From positions 50,219-114,218 of the forward strand of contig JADIZR010000015.1 of the NCBI GenBank assembly GCA_016704655.1: a stretch of 64,000 nucleotides of DNA. Reading direction: 5' to 3'. Position numbers and translations under genes: made by a program. The DNA comes from Pseudomonadota bacterium (GTDB lineage Bacteria > Pseudomonadota > Gammaproteobacteria > Steroidobacterales > Steroidobacteraceae). The notes beneath the pieces are model-generated. The model searched no databases. It worked only from the letters and a program-made list of their open reading frames with translations, and was not told where the DNA came from. Of this stretch, positions 7,028 to 21,191 are shown piece by piece; position 1 is the first letter of the stretch; every line of letters starts with the position of its first letter.

Positions 7028-8741
7028 CGCGACGGCCGTCAGGCGGGGAATCAGTCTGCGGCGGGGCGCCCGCCAGGCGCGCCGAGGCCAGCATTTCGCG
7101 CGCGTGCTCGCGCGTGCGACTGGTGATGGTCGTGCCACCGAGCATGCGCGCCAGTTCCTCGATGCGGGCGGCTGCATCCAGGACTTCGATCTGCGTGCGG
7201 GTCTTGCCCTCCCTGACATGCTTGGACACGCGCAGCTGGTGATCCGACTGCGACGCGACCTGCGGCAGGTGCGTCACGCACAGTACCTGGCCCTTGGCGG
7301 AGAGTTCGTGCAATTGACGCCCGACCATCTCGGCCACGGCGCCACCCACCCCGGCATCGACTTCGTCGAAGACCAGGCAGGGGAGGTGAGCGGCTTCGAC
7401 GGCGGCTACCTGCAGCGCCAGGCTGATGCGAGAGAGCTCGCCGCCTGAGGCGATTTTTGCCAGTGGACGCGGTGGCTGTCCCGGGTTGGCGCTGACCAGG
7501 AACTCGATTTCGTCGTTACCGTGCGCCGAGAACACCGGCGGATCCTGCGGCTCGACCCGCGTCGTGAACACGCCGCCCGGCATGCCCAGCGCCTGCATGA
7601 AGCCAGTGACCTTGCGGTCCAGGGCGGTCGCCGCCTGCTGCCGCCCCTGGGTGAGGAGTTTCGCCGCGGCAACGTAACGCTCACGAGCCGCCGCGAGACG
7701 TTGCTGCAGATCCGCTGCGCTCACGGCGCCCGCCTCGAGTTCGGCGAGCTCGGCAGCAAGCGCGTTGCGCAAGGCTGGCAGCTCACGCGTTTCGACGCGA
7801 TGTTTGCGTGCCACGGCTTCGAGTGCCGCCAGTCGTGCTTCGATCCATTCCTGTCGCGCAGGATCGGCGTCGAGCGCATCGATGTAACGGCGCAGGCTCG
7901 ACAGCGCTTCGCGCGCTGCGATCGTCGCTTCCTCGAGCTGCGCGGCCATGGGTTCGAGCGCCGCGTCGAGGCCGACCAGCTGTCGCAGGACACCTTGTGA
8001 GCGCGCGAGCGCCGACGTGACGCCACCGTCGTCGCCGGCGAGCAGGGCCTCGACCTGTGCAGTACCTTCGGCCAGGCGGCCGAGACTCGAGATCCGTTTG
8101 CGCTCCTCGGTCACCGCTTCGGCTTCGCCCGGTCCGGGATCGAGCGCCTGCAGCTCGGTGACGAAGTGACGCAGGAGGTCGAGACGCGATTCGCGCTCGC
8201 GCACACGCTGTTCGAAGGACGCGCGCTGGTCGTCGAGCGCCTGCCAGGCAGCATGGGCGGTGCGTACGGCTGCGTTGCGTGCGGCGAGCTGGCCGCTGCC
8301 GTCCAGCGCTGCACGCTGGTAACCGCGTCGCGACAGCGATTGGAATTCGAGTTGCCCATGCACGTCGACCAGCAACTCGCCGAGGGCCCGCAACGATTGC
8401 ACGGGCACCGTCAGTCCGTTCAGGTACGCGCGGCCGCGGCCATCGGCGCCGACGACCCGTCGCAACTGGCACTCGCCTTCGTGCTCGATCGACTGTTCAT
8501 CGAGCCAGGCCAGCGCTGCTGCGTTGCCGGCCAGCGCAAACGTCGCACTGACCTCGGCTCGCTCCGCCCCGTGCCGCACCGCTCCGCTGTCCGCGCGGCC
8601 GCCCACGGCCAGCAGCAGCGCATCGATCAGGATCGACTTGCCCGCGCCGGTTTCGCCCGTGAGCACCGTGAAGCCACTGCCGAACTCGAGTTCGACGGCC
8701 TCGACGATGGCGAAATCCCGGATCTGGAGGTGCGTCAGCAT
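6969..8741 (-). CDS. recN: DNA repair protein RecN
   Basis: RecN (590 residues) is an SMC-like ATPase of double-strand break repair. The N-terminal head opens MLTHLQIRDFAIVEAVELEF with Walker A GETGAGKSIL near residue 36. A long Arg/Glu/Ala-rich coiled-coil middle follows, and the C-terminal head has the signature IASGGELSRISLALQ, Walker B CLVFDEVDAGVGG and the THLPQVAS switch. It is probably cotranscribed with nadK, whose stop is 17 nt upstream. No SOS box was recognised ahead of it. The stop lies inside the fur 3' end. Confidence 0.95.
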   Translation of the reverse strand: MLTHLQIRDFAIVEAVELEFGSGFTVLTGETGAGKSILIDALLLAVGGRADSGAVRHGAERAEVSATFALAGNAAALAWLDEQSIEHEGECQLRRVVGADGRGRAYLNGLTVPVQSLRALGELLVDVHGQLEFQSLSRRGYQRAALDGSGQLAARNAAVRTAHAAWQALDDQRASFEQRVRERESRLDLLRHFVTELQALDPGPGEAEAVTEERKRISSLGRLAEGTAQVEALLAGDDGGVTSALARSQGVLRQLVGLDAALEPMAAQLEEATIAAREALSSLRRYIDALDADPARQEWIEARLAALEAVARKHRVETRELPALRNALAAELAELEAGAVSAADLQQRLAAARERYVAAAKLLTQGRQQAATALDRKVTGFMQALGMPGGVFTTRVEPQDPPVFSAHGNDEIEFLVSANPGQPPRPLAKIASGGELSRISLALQVAAVEAAHLPCLVFDEVDAGVGGAVAEMVGRQLHELSAKGQVLCVTHLPQVASQSDHQLRVSKHVREGKTRTQIEVLDAAARIEELARMLGGTTITSRTREHAREMLASARLAGAPPQTDSPPDGRRATGVSGGKDKPRARSGRAG

Positions 8742-8758
8742 TCAGGTGAACCCGCAGT

Positions 8759-9667
8759 TCAGGCGCCGGGGGGCTGCCCCTCGCGCGTGCCGCGGCCCCA
8801 GTGCAGCTTGGAGCGCAGGATCCGGTAATAGTCGTGTCCCGGCGGATGCAGCAGGGTGGCGCTGACCCTGGCGCGCTCGACCCGCAGGCGCACGCCCGGG
8901 TCGAGATCACAGAGCACGATGCCGTCGCAGACGACCTGGGCGCGCGATTCGAAGCGGTCGGCCAGTTCGATTTCGACGACGCTGCCGGCCGGCACGACGA
9001 TCGGACGGTCTGACAATGTGTGCGGGCACACGGGGACGAGGACGACGGCGTCGAGGCTGGGATGCACGATCGGACCGCCACACGACAGCGCGTAGGCCGT
9101 CGAACCCGTGGGCGTCGCGATGATGAAACCGTCACCCACGTGCGTATTCACGTAGGCGCCGTTGACCCAGGTGCGTACGTCGACCATGCGTCCCGTTTCA
9201 CGCTTGGCAACGACGACGTCGTTGAGCGCGAGGGCATCGATGGGTTGGCCATCCGCCAGGATGTGCGCCGCGAGCAGCATGCGCCGCTCGGCCTGGCAGC
9301 GGCCGCCGAGCGCATCGTCGAGGCTCTGGACCATCTGCTCGGGTCCGACGTCGGCGAGGAACCCGAGCCTGCCGCGGTTGATGCCGAGCACCGGCACGTC
9401 GGCCATGGCGGCCATGCGCGCGGCATGCAGCATGGTACCGTCGCCGCCGATCGCGACGATCAGGTCGGCGTCGCGCGCGAGATCGGCTTCGAGCACGGTG
9501 TGGACGCCGGCGCCTTGCAGCACCAGCGCATCGTCCGCAACGACGCGCACCGCATGGCCTTGTCCCAGCAGGTGCTGCGCGAGCGTGCGCATGGCCTCGC
9601 CCACTCGCGGATCGACCGCACGGCCGGCGAGGGCGACACAGGTTCGACCGGGGGGGCGTGTGTTCAT
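8759..9667 (-). CDS. nadK: NAD kinase
   Basis: This 302-residue enzyme phosphorylates NAD to NADP using ATP. The diagnostic GGDGTMLHAAR motif (near residue 74), NRGRLGFLADV, LNDVVVAK and the catalytic-loop block TPTGSTAYALSCGGPIVHP are all present. The N-terminal Rossmann-like part is of standard length. The gene is followed by recN 17 nt downstream, a common pairing, and is divergent from hrcA. Confidence 0.95.
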   Translation of the reverse strand: MNTRPPGRTCVALAGRAVDPRVGEAMRTLAQHLLGQGHAVRVVADDALVLQGAGVHTVLEADLARDADLIVAIGGDGTMLHAARMAAMADVPVLGINRGRLGFLADVGPEQMVQSLDDALGGRCQAERRMLLAAHILADGQPIDALALNDVVVAKRETGRMVDVRTWVNGAYVNTHVGDGFIIATPTGSTAYALSCGGPIVHPSLDAVVLVPVCPHTLSDRPIVVPAGSVVEIELADRFESRAQVVCDGIVLCDLDPGVRLRVERARVSATLLHPPGHDYYRILRSKLHWGRGTREGQPPGA

Positions 9668-9746
9668 AGGATGGCCTGCCTTTTAGCATGGGGCCGAGCG
9701 CACCGGCCAGCACGATTCCGGGGTCTTCATTACGCAAATGCGTTGC

Positions 9747-9776
9747 TTGACTTGCCGGAAAAGCACACGCTAGGTT
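9747..9776 (+). promoter_or_regulatory. Putative promoter of hrcA
   Basis: TTGACT (9747-9752), an 18-nt spacer and TAGGTT (9771-9776) lie directly before hrcA. The predicted start site falls at or next to the initiation codon, which would make the mRNA leaderless or nearly so. No CIRCE element was seen. Confidence 0.35.
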
Positions 9777-9786
9777 TGCCGTGGCC

Positions 9787-10854
9787 ATGAACGAAATTCC
9801 CGACGATCCCCTGACTGAACGCGCCCAGCACCTGCTGCGGGTGCTGGTCGAGAGCTACATCCGCGAAGGACAGCCTGTCGGTTCGCGCAACCTCTCCCGT
9901 GATTCAGGGCTCAATCTCAGCGCTGCCACGGTCCGCAACGTCATGGCGGATCTCGAGGAATACGGCTTCGTCACCTCGCCGCACACCTCGGCCGGTCGCG
10001 TCCCCACCGACAAGGGTTACCGCTTCTTCGTCGACACGCTGTTGCGGCAACGGCAGCGCCCCGACGACGCGCACATGCTGAACGAGTTGAACCAGCGGCT
10101 CGAACAGGAAGCCGACCGCGATCCCAAGGCGCTGGTCGCCGTCGCCTCGCAGATGCTGTCCTCGCTGACGCACCTCGCCGGCGTCGTGACGATCCCGCGC
10201 CAGCCCCACCAGTCGCTGAGCCAGATCGAGTTCCTGCCGCTGTCCGAGAGCCGCGTGCTCGCGGTGATGGTGATCAACGGCCGCGACGTGCAGAACCGCA
10301 TCGTCCACCTCGAGCGCTATTACTCGGCCGAAGAGCTGCGTCGTGCCGCGAATTTCCTCAATCAGCAGTTCGGCGGCAAGGATCTCGCCCAGATCCGCCT
10401 GGACATCGTGGGAGAGCTGACGCAGGCCGGCGAAACGCTGAACCAGCTGATGCGCGACGCGATCCGCGTGGCGCAGCAGGCGGTGGGTGAGAGCAACCAG
10501 CAGGGCGAGCCCGAATACGTGATCGCAGGCGAGACCAACCTGATGGAGTTCGCCGAACTCTCGAACGTCGAAAAGCTGCGCCGCCTGTTCGACGCTTTCA
10601 CTTCGAAGCGCGACATCCTGCACCTGCTCGACCAGAGCCTGGGTGCCGAGGGTGTCCAGATCTTCATTGGCCAGGAATCGGGGTACCAGATCCTCGACAA
10701 CTGCAGCCTGGTCACGGCGCCGTACGCGCTCGACAACGAGACCGTCGGGGTCCTGGGCGTCATCGGCCCGACCCGCATGGCCTACGACCGGGTCATCCCG
10801 ATCGTCGACGTCACCGCCCGATTACTGGGCTCCGCCTTGAATTCCCGCCGCTAG
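9787..10854 (+). CDS. hrcA: Heat-inducible transcription repressor HrcA
   Basis: HrcA (355 residues from ATG 9787; GTG 9781 would add two) represses heat-shock genes through CIRCE operators in other bacteria. The N-terminal winged helix reads ESYIREGQPVGSRNL then LSAATVRNVMADLEEYGF, followed by TSPHTSAGRVPTDKGYRFFVD. The GAF-like inducer domain and the C-terminal IGPTRMAYDRVIPIVDVTA signature are present. It heads the hrcA-grpE-dnaK-dnaJ group. No CIRCE inverted repeat was seen in front of hrcA, grpE or dnaK, so its targets here may lie elsewhere, such as groESL. Confidence 0.93.
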   Translation: MNEIPDDPLTERAQHLLRVLVESYIREGQPVGSRNLSRDSGLNLSAATVRNVMADLEEYGFVTSPHTSAGRVPTDKGYRFFVDTLLRQRQRPDDAHMLNELNQRLEQEADRDPKALVAVASQMLSSLTHLAGVVTIPRQPHQSLSQIEFLPLSESRVLAVMVINGRDVQNRIVHLERYYSAEELRRAANFLNQQFGGKDLAQIRLDIVGELTQAGETLNQLMRDAIRVAQQAVGESNQQGEPEYVIAGETNLMEFAELSNVEKLRRLFDAFTSKRDILHLLDQSLGAEGVQIFIGQESGYQILDNCSLVTAPYALDNETVGVLGVIGPTRMAYDRVIPIVDVTARLLGSALNSRR

Positions 10855-10939
10855 GCCCGATCTAGCGGTCGAGTAGCCGTGCCAGGGGCCTCCTCCGGGG
10901 TCCCGCGGGCCGGCGCCCATTGCTTGCAGGCAGGTCACA

Positions 10940-11482
10940 ATGAGCACGAACCCCGACTACGATCCGGCGGCCCAGGTCCCCGGGCAGGACACCCCGGACC
11001 CGACGGTCTCGAGCGATGCCGAACTGGCCGCCACCCAGGCTCAGTTGCAGGAGGCCCGCGAGGCCCAGCTCAGGGCCCTGGCCGAGATGGAAAACGTCCG
11101 CAAGCGGGCACAGCGCGACGTGGAATCGGCTCACCGGTTCGCGGTCGAGCGCTTTGCCGCCGACATGATCGAGGTCCGCGACACCCTCGAACTCGGGCTC
11201 GCGGCAGCCGGCGCGGCCCCCGAAGCCGCGAAGTTCGTCGAGGGCTCGCAGGCCACCCTGAGGATGGTCGACAAGGCGTTCGAAAAGGCGGGCATCGCCG
11301 TCGTGGACCCCATCGGCCAGAGCTTCAACCCCGAAATGCACGAGGCGATCATGGCCCAGCCCACGGCGGACCACCCGGTCGGCAGCGTCCTGACCGTCGT
11401 CCAGAAGGGCTTTACGCTCAACGGGCGGCTGCTGCGGCCGGCACGCGTCGTCATCGCCCGCAGCCCGGATCCGGTCAACTAA
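10940..11482 (+). CDS. grpE: Nucleotide exchange factor GrpE
   Basis: GrpE (180 residues) releases ADP from DnaK. The N-terminal half is an acidic, Ala/Gln/Glu-rich coiled coil (LAEMENVRKRAQRDVE), and the C-terminal beta domain contains FNPEMHEAIM, the GSVLTVVQKGFTLNGRLLRPARVVIA signature split by no gap. It lies 85 nt after hrcA and 86 nt before dnaK on the same strand. Confidence 0.95.
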   Translation: MSTNPDYDPAAQVPGQDTPDPTVSSDAELAATQAQLQEAREAQLRALAEMENVRKRAQRDVESAHRFAVERFAADMIEVRDTLELGLAAAGAAPEAAKFVEGSQATLRMVDKAFEKAGIAVVDPIGQSFNPEMHEAIMAQPTADHPVGSVLTVVQKGFTLNGRLLRPARVVIARSPDPVN

Positions 11483-11568
11483 CCGTCCCACGTTCTTGAA
11501 TCCCGGCCGATCGACCCCCAACTACCCGGCAACGACATTTCACGCTTTCCTTCGGAGCTTGCACCACC

Positions 11569-13512
<1,944 letters not shown>

Positions 13513-13573
13513 GGCGCAATCCGGTCCGCGCGCGGCGGCGCGTATGGCTATGATGCACGCGCTGACAATCGAC

Positions 13574-13605
13574 CGCCGCGGGGCGCATAACCCCGCGGCG
13601 TTTCT
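13574..13605 (+). terminator. Intergenic terminator or attenuator between dnaK and dnaJ
   Basis: A perfect 10-bp stem (cgccgcgggg with ccccgcggcg, 7-nt loop) is followed by gtttct. The T run is short, so partial termination that lowers dnaJ relative to dnaK is likelier than a full stop. Confidence 0.6.
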
Positions 13606-13641
13606 GCGTTAAAACAACTGCGACACGACGAGCCGAAGCGG

Positions 13642-14781
13642 ATGGCGAAGCGCGATTATTACCAGGTCCTGGAACTGACTCGGTCGGCGACGGAGGCCGA
13701 GATCAAGAAGGCCTATCGCCGACTGGCGATGAAGCTGCATCCGGACCGCAACCAGCACGACCAGGCGAGCGAGGAGAAGTTCAAGGAGGCCAAGGAGGCC
13801 TACGAAGTCCTTTCGGACGCACAGAAGCGGGCGGCCTACGACCAGTTCGGTCACGCGGGCGTCGACGCGGCCGCGCGCGGCGGCAGGGGCGGGGCGGGCG
13901 TCGATCCGCGCGATGCTTTCGGCGATATTTTCGGCGACGTGTTCGGCGACATCTTTGGCGGTGGACGCCGCGGACGATCGCAGGTGTTCCGCGGTGCCGA
14001 CTTGCGCTATGAGCTCGAACTCGACCTCGAGCAGGCCGTGTTCGGCGACACCGTCAACATCGATTTCGCCACGCTCGGCGAATGCGAGGACTGCAAGGGT
14101 TCGGGTTCGGCCAAGGGCGCGAAACCCGTCAACTGCGAAACGTGCCACGGCCAGGGCCAGGTGCGCATGCAGCAGGGATTCTTCACGGTGCAGCAGACGT
14201 GCCCGCGCTGCCAGGGCCGCGGCCAGGTCGTGAGCGATCCCTGCGGCAAGTGCCGCGGGCAGGGGCGGACGCGCAAGCAGAAGACGCTGGCAGTGAAGGT
14301 GCCGGCCGGCGTCGATACCGGCGACCGGATCCGATTGAGCGGCGAAGGCGAAGCGGGACGCAACGGCGGTCCTCCCGGCGACCTTTACGTCGAAGTCCGC
14401 GTCCGCGAGCACGCGATCTTCGAACGCGACGGCGCGCACCTCTCGTGTGAAGTGCCGATCAGCTTCAAGGCGGCGACCCTCGGCGGCAGCATCGACGTGC
14501 CGACGCTCGACGGGGACGTCACGATCAAGGTCCCCCCCGAGACGCAGTCGGGTCGCGTGTTCCGCCTGCGCGAAAAGGGCATCAAGCCCGTCCGCGGCGG
14601 CACCACGGGCGATCTGTTCTGCCGCGTCGTGGTCGAAACGCCGGTGCACCTCACGCGTGAGCAGAAAGACCTGCTGCTGAAGTTCGACGATTCGTTGCGC
14701 GGCGACAGCCGGCACCATCATCCGCGCGAGGAATCCTGGCTCGACGGCGTGAAGCGTTTCTTTACCAGCCTCGGCGAGTGA
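13642..14781 (+). CDS. dnaJ: Co-chaperone DnaJ
   Basis: DnaJ (379 residues) stimulates the DnaK ATPase. The J domain has the HPD motif (MKLHPDRNQHD) near residue 33; a Gly/Phe-rich region with DAFGDIFGDVFGDIFGG repeats follows. Four CxxCxGxG-type zinc motifs are visible: CEDCKGSG, CETCHGQG, CPRCQGRG and CGKCRGQG. The C-terminal substrate domains end in a His-rich tail. The gene precedes dapB by 6 nt. Confidence 0.97.
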   Translation: MAKRDYYQVLELTRSATEAEIKKAYRRLAMKLHPDRNQHDQASEEKFKEAKEAYEVLSDAQKRAAYDQFGHAGVDAAARGGRGGAGVDPRDAFGDIFGDVFGDIFGGGRRGRSQVFRGADLRYELELDLEQAVFGDTVNIDFATLGECEDCKGSGSAKGAKPVNCETCHGQGQVRMQQGFFTVQQTCPRCQGRGQVVSDPCGKCRGQGRTRKQKTLAVKVPAGVDTGDRIRLSGEGEAGRNGGPPGDLYVEVRVREHAIFERDGAHLSCEVPISFKAATLGGSIDVPTLDGDVTIKVPPETQSGRVFRLREKGIKPVRGGTTGDLFCRVVVETPVHLTREQKDLLLKFDDSLRGDSRHHHPREESWLDGVKRFFTSLGE

Positions 14782-14787
14782 CCCCTC

Positions 14788-15708
14788 ATGGCCGTTTCGA
14801 TCAGCATCGCAATGCTTGGGGCTTCGGGCCGGATGGGCCGGAGCATCATCCCGCTGATCGCGGGCGATCCGAGCGGCCTGCGCCTCAGCGGTGCACTGGT
14901 CGCACACGGCGACAACGCGATCGGCCAGGATGCGGGCTCGTTCGCGGGGTCGGCACCGCTTGCCATCGCGATCACCGACGATCCGCGACGCGCCCTGGCC
15001 GGGGCCAGCGTCGCCATCGATTTCACGCTGGCTGAAGCCTCGGTCCGCAATGCTGCCCTCTGTCGCGAACTGGACGTGCCGCTGGTCATCGGCACGACCG
15101 GGCACAGCGGCGCCCAGCTCGCGGAGGTCGAGGAGATCGCGCGCGGGTTGCCGGTGGTACTCGCTCCCAACATGAGCCTGGGCGTCAACGTGCTGTTCAG
15201 GCTGGCGGAACTCGCGGCGCGGGCACTGCGGGCCGAGCAGTACGACGCCGAGATCTTCGAAGCGCACCATCGCCACAAGGTCGACGCGCCGAGCGGGACG
15301 GCACTGGGTCTCGGGCAGGCCGCCGCCAGGGGCCGGGGCGTCGAACTGGACGCCGTCGCGGATTACGTCCGGCACGGCCATACCGGCGCTCGCGAGGTCG
15401 GCAGGATCGGGTTCAGCGTGGTGCGCGGCGGGGACATCGTCGGCGATCACCGCCTGATTTTTGCGGGCCCCGGCGAGACGATCGAACTCGCGCATCACGC
15501 CCAGGACCGGTCGGGCTTTGCCCGTGGCGCGCTGGTGGCTGCTCGCTGGGTCGTCGGGCGTCCGCCGGGTCTCTACTCGATGGCCGAACCTCGGGCCGCT
15601 CTGACGGCGCGGCCCGATCCGGCTCGTCCTGCCGAGATCGGAAAGGCAGACACGATCTCGGCAGGACGAGCCGGATCGGATGCCCCGGTGTTGTCGGAGG
15701 GTGTGTAG
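14788..15708 (+). CDS. dapB: 4-hydroxy-tetrahydrodipicolinate reductase with repeat-derived C-terminal extension
   Basis: DapB (306 residues) makes tetrahydrodipicolinate in lysine and peptidoglycan synthesis. The Rossmann motif MLGASGRMGRSI, IGTTGHS, the catalytic EAHHRHKVDAPSGTAL block and the end motif GLYSM are present. Family members end about five residues after GLYSM, which here is at about residue 265. The remaining 41 residues are unlike the family and are encoded by the left hairpin of the element at 15614-15777. The enzyme core is intact, so activity is likely kept; whether the tail is tolerated or removed is unknown. Confidence 0.93.
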   Translation: MAVSISIAMLGASGRMGRSIIPLIAGDPSGLRLSGALVAHGDNAIGQDAGSFAGSAPLAIAITDDPRRALAGASVAIDFTLAEASVRNAALCRELDVPLVIGTTGHSGAQLAEVEEIARGLPVVLAPNMSLGVNVLFRLAELAARALRAEQYDAEIFEAHHRHKVDAPSGTALGLGQAAARGRGVELDAVADYVRHGHTGAREVGRIGFSVVRGGDIVGDHRLIFAGPGETIELAHHAQDRSGFARGALVAARWVVGRPPGLYSMAEPRAALTARPDPARPAEIGKADTISAGRAGSDAPVLSEGV

Positions 15709-15777
15709 CGGCCGATTCGGTTCTCCTTCCGGCGAGCGTGTCTGCCTTTCCGCTCGCCGGAAGGAGAACCGGATCGG
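15614..15777. repeat. Twin hairpin element with complementary loops
   Basis: Hairpin 1 has perfect 27-bp arms (15614-15640, 15653-15679) and a 12-nt loop, gaaaggcagaca. Hairpin 2 has 27-bp arms (15712-15738, 15751-15777) with one mismatch that is a G-U pair in RNA, and loop tgtctgcctttc. The loops are exact reverse complements. The stems share their first nine bases and are otherwise related. The two units are therefore inverted copies of one 66-nt hairpin, 32 nt apart. Hairpin 1 lies inside dapB, hairpin 2 after its stop. Confidence 0.9.
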
Positions 15778-15804
15778 GCGCACCACATCACGCGCAAGAG
15801 CGCG

Positions 15805-15833
15805 TGGCACAAGCCGGCATGCTCGCGTAGAAT
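15805..15833 (+). promoter_or_regulatory. Weak candidate promoter of carAB
   Basis: TAGAAT (15828-15833) has a poor -35 partner (tggcac) 17 nt upstream. It would give carA a leader of about 100 nt. The carA GTG is preceded by ggagg at 15925. Confidence 0.3.
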
Positions 15834-15936
15834 CCGGTACTTAGCCCGTGAGACAAATCTTCACCGGAGTGAGCGCCAGCTCAACCCCGGCGATGGTCGC
15901 ACGCGCTAGTAACTGATCGCTGCGCCGGAGGTACCC

Positions 15937-17092
15937 GTGACGACACCCGCTGTCTTGGCTCTAGAGGACGGCACTGTGTTTCGCGGCGTCTCCATCGGCG
16001 CCGCCGGCACGTCGACCGGCGAGGTGGTGTTCAACACCGCCATGACGGGCTACCAGGAGATCCTGACCGACCCGTCGTATTCCCGGCAGGTCGTCACCCT
16101 GACCTACCCGCACATCGGCAACACCGGCACCAACGCCGAGGATTTCGAATCGCGTGGCGTCTTCGCCGCCGGCCTCGTGATCCGCGACCTGCCGCTGCTT
16201 GCCTCCAGCTGGCGTGCCACTGAATCCCTGCCGGAATTCCTGCGCGCGCCGAACATGGTCGCCATCGCCGAGATCGACACCCGCAAGCTCACGCGCATCC
16301 TGCGCGAGAAAGGGCGCAGGCCGGCTGCATCACCACCGGCGACGCCAGCAGCGCCCCGACTCGCGATCGGGCGGCACGGCGCTTCCCGGGCCTCAAGGGC
16401 ATGGACCTGGCCAGGGTCGTCTGCACCGACCGGGCCTACCAGTGGAACGAGGGCACGAACTGGTCGCTGGAACAGGGTCCGGGTCGCCGGGCCGGCCAGC
16501 GCCTGCACGTCGTGGCCTACGACTTCGGCATCAAGCGCAACATCCTGCGCCTGCTCGCCGACCACGGCTGCCGCATGACGGTCGTGCCGGCGCAGACCTC
16601 GGCTGCGGATGTCATGGCGCTGGCACCGGACGGTATCTTTCTCTCGAACGGCCCCGGCGATCCGGAGCCGTGCACGTATGCGATCGCGGCCACGCGTGAA
16701 TTCCTCGCTAACGGCACACCGGTCTTCGGCATCTGCCTCGGCCACCAGATCCTCGGTCTCGCGGTGGGCGCGAAGACCGTCAAGATGAAGTTCGGTCACC
16801 ACGGCGCCAACCACCCCGTACTCGAAATCGAGACCGGCCGCGTGCTGATCACTTCCCAGAACCACGGCTTCGCCGTCGACGAGACGACGCTGCCGCCACA
16901 CGTGAAGGCCACGCACAAGTCGCTGTTCGACGGCTCGCTGCAGGGCATCACCGCACCGACAAGCCGGCGTTCAGCTTCCAGGGTCACCCTGAAGCCAGCC
17001 CCGGCCCGCACGATCTCGTGCCGCTGTTTGCACAATTCGTCGAATCCATGCTGCGCAAGGCGGGCACCGCGCCAATGCGCAAGACGGTCTGA
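15937..17092 (+). CDS. carA: Carbamoyl-phosphate synthase small subunit, two frameshifts
   Basis: CarA supplies ammonia from glutamine to CarB for arginine and pyrimidine synthesis. It starts at GTG 15937 behind ggagg. The N-terminal domain (LALEDGTVFRGVSIG, NTAMTGYQEILTDPSY) and the glutamine amidotransferase domain (LSNGPGDPEP, the nucleophile loop VFGICLGHQILG, QNHGFAVD, QGHPEASPGPHD) are all there, but in three frames. Reading continuity requires restoring one base near 16310-16320 and one near 16955. Both are single-base losses in G/C runs. Because carB directly downstream is intact, sequencing error is the simplest explanation; real inactivation cannot be excluded. Confidence 0.88.
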
Positions 17093-17112
17093 TCGCAGGA
17101 GTCCCCGCCCGC

Positions 17113-20336
<3,224 letters not shown>

Positions 20337-20340
<4 letters not shown>

Positions 20341-20810
20341 CGCGTAAGCCTATGACTTCTAAGGGCGCTGAGCGCCTGCGAGAGGAGCTCAAACGGCTCA
20401 AGCAGGTGGAACGGCCGCGCATCATCCAGGCCATCGCCGAGGCGCGCGCGCATGGCGACCTGAGCGAGAACGCGGAATATCACGCGGCCCGCGAGCAGCA
20501 GAGCTTCTGCGAGGGGCGGATCAACGAGCTCGAGCACGAGCTGTCGCACTCGCACATCATCGACGTCTCGACCCTGCCCCGGACCGACAGGGTGGTTTTC
20601 GGCGCCACGGTGCACCTCGAAACGGCTGCCGGCGAGGAAGTCGTCTACCAGATCGTCGGCGAGCAGGAGGCGGACATCCGCCGCAACCTGATCTCGATTA
20701 CGTCGCCGATTGCACGGGCGCTGGTTGGCAAGTCCGCCGGGGACGAGGTCCACGTCGCCGTGCCGGGCGGCACCCGCTCGTACGAAATCGTGATCGTCCG
20801 TTACGAGTAA
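20337..20810 (+). CDS. greA: Transcription elongation factor GreA
   Basis: GreA (157 residues) rescues backtracked RNA polymerase by stimulating transcript cleavage. ATG 20337 overlaps the carB stop (ATGA) and gives the usual opening TRKPMTSKGAERLREELKRL; ATG 20331 is also possible. The N-terminal coiled coil carries the tip acidic residues in DLSENAEYHAAREQQ, and the C-terminal FKBP-like domain has SPIARALVGKSAGDEV. The carB-greA coupling is common in this group. Confidence 0.95.
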
Positions 20811-20894
20811 CCGTCATTCACGCCGTCGATCGGCGCGATCTGGAAGTTCGATGGCGTGCCGGGATCCGCGACCCCAGACTGCGTGGCAACAGTC

Positions 20895-21191
20895 TTACGC
20901 GTCCGGCAGGAGGATCGTCGACTTCTCGACATTTGCCCGGTAGAACAAGGCGACGTGACCGATGCGCTGGACGATCTCCGAGCGCGTCGAGGCGGCCAGC
21001 TCAGCCAGCACCGCATCCCGTGTCTTGCGATCACCGACTCGTGCCCGCACCTTGACCAGCTCGTGGTGAGCCAGCGCTCCGTCCATTTCCGCCACCAGGT
21101 TCGGGCCGAGCCCGGACGCACCGATCAGGACTACGGGGTTCAGTTCGTGGCCAAGACGGCGAAGGTATTTGCGTTGGGCGTCGGACAGCAT
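20895..21191 (-). CDS. yhbY: Ribosome assembly RNA-binding protein YhbY
   Basis: A 98-residue CRM-domain protein of the YhbY family, which associates with pre-50S ribosomal subunits. The sequence has LRRLGHELNPVVLIGASGL and the helical EMDGALAHHELVKVR block of the family. It starts at ATG 21191, directly after a 54-nt tract that is pyrimidine-rich on the sense strand, and has no Shine-Dalgarno sequence. It is divergent from rlmE, the usual arrangement, and convergent with greA. Confidence 0.92.
   Translation of the reverse strand: MLSDAQRKYLRRLGHELNPVVLIGASGLGPNLVAEMDGALAHHELVKVRARVGDRKTRDAVLAELAASTRSEIVQRIGHVALFYRANVEKSTILLPDA

Noticed and set aside
9720..9786. CIRCE operator before hrcA
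   Set aside because: No 9-bp TTAGCACTC-type inverted repeat; only the short acgca/tgcgt palindrome is present.
16305..16330. Programmed frameshifting in carA
   Set aside because: No slippery site with a downstream structure, and a second similar loss occurs later in the gene; sequencing error is simpler.
20811..20894. C-terminal extension of YhbY or a small gene after greA
   Set aside because: A short readable stretch exists in another frame but has no start, and YhbY already has its normal length.
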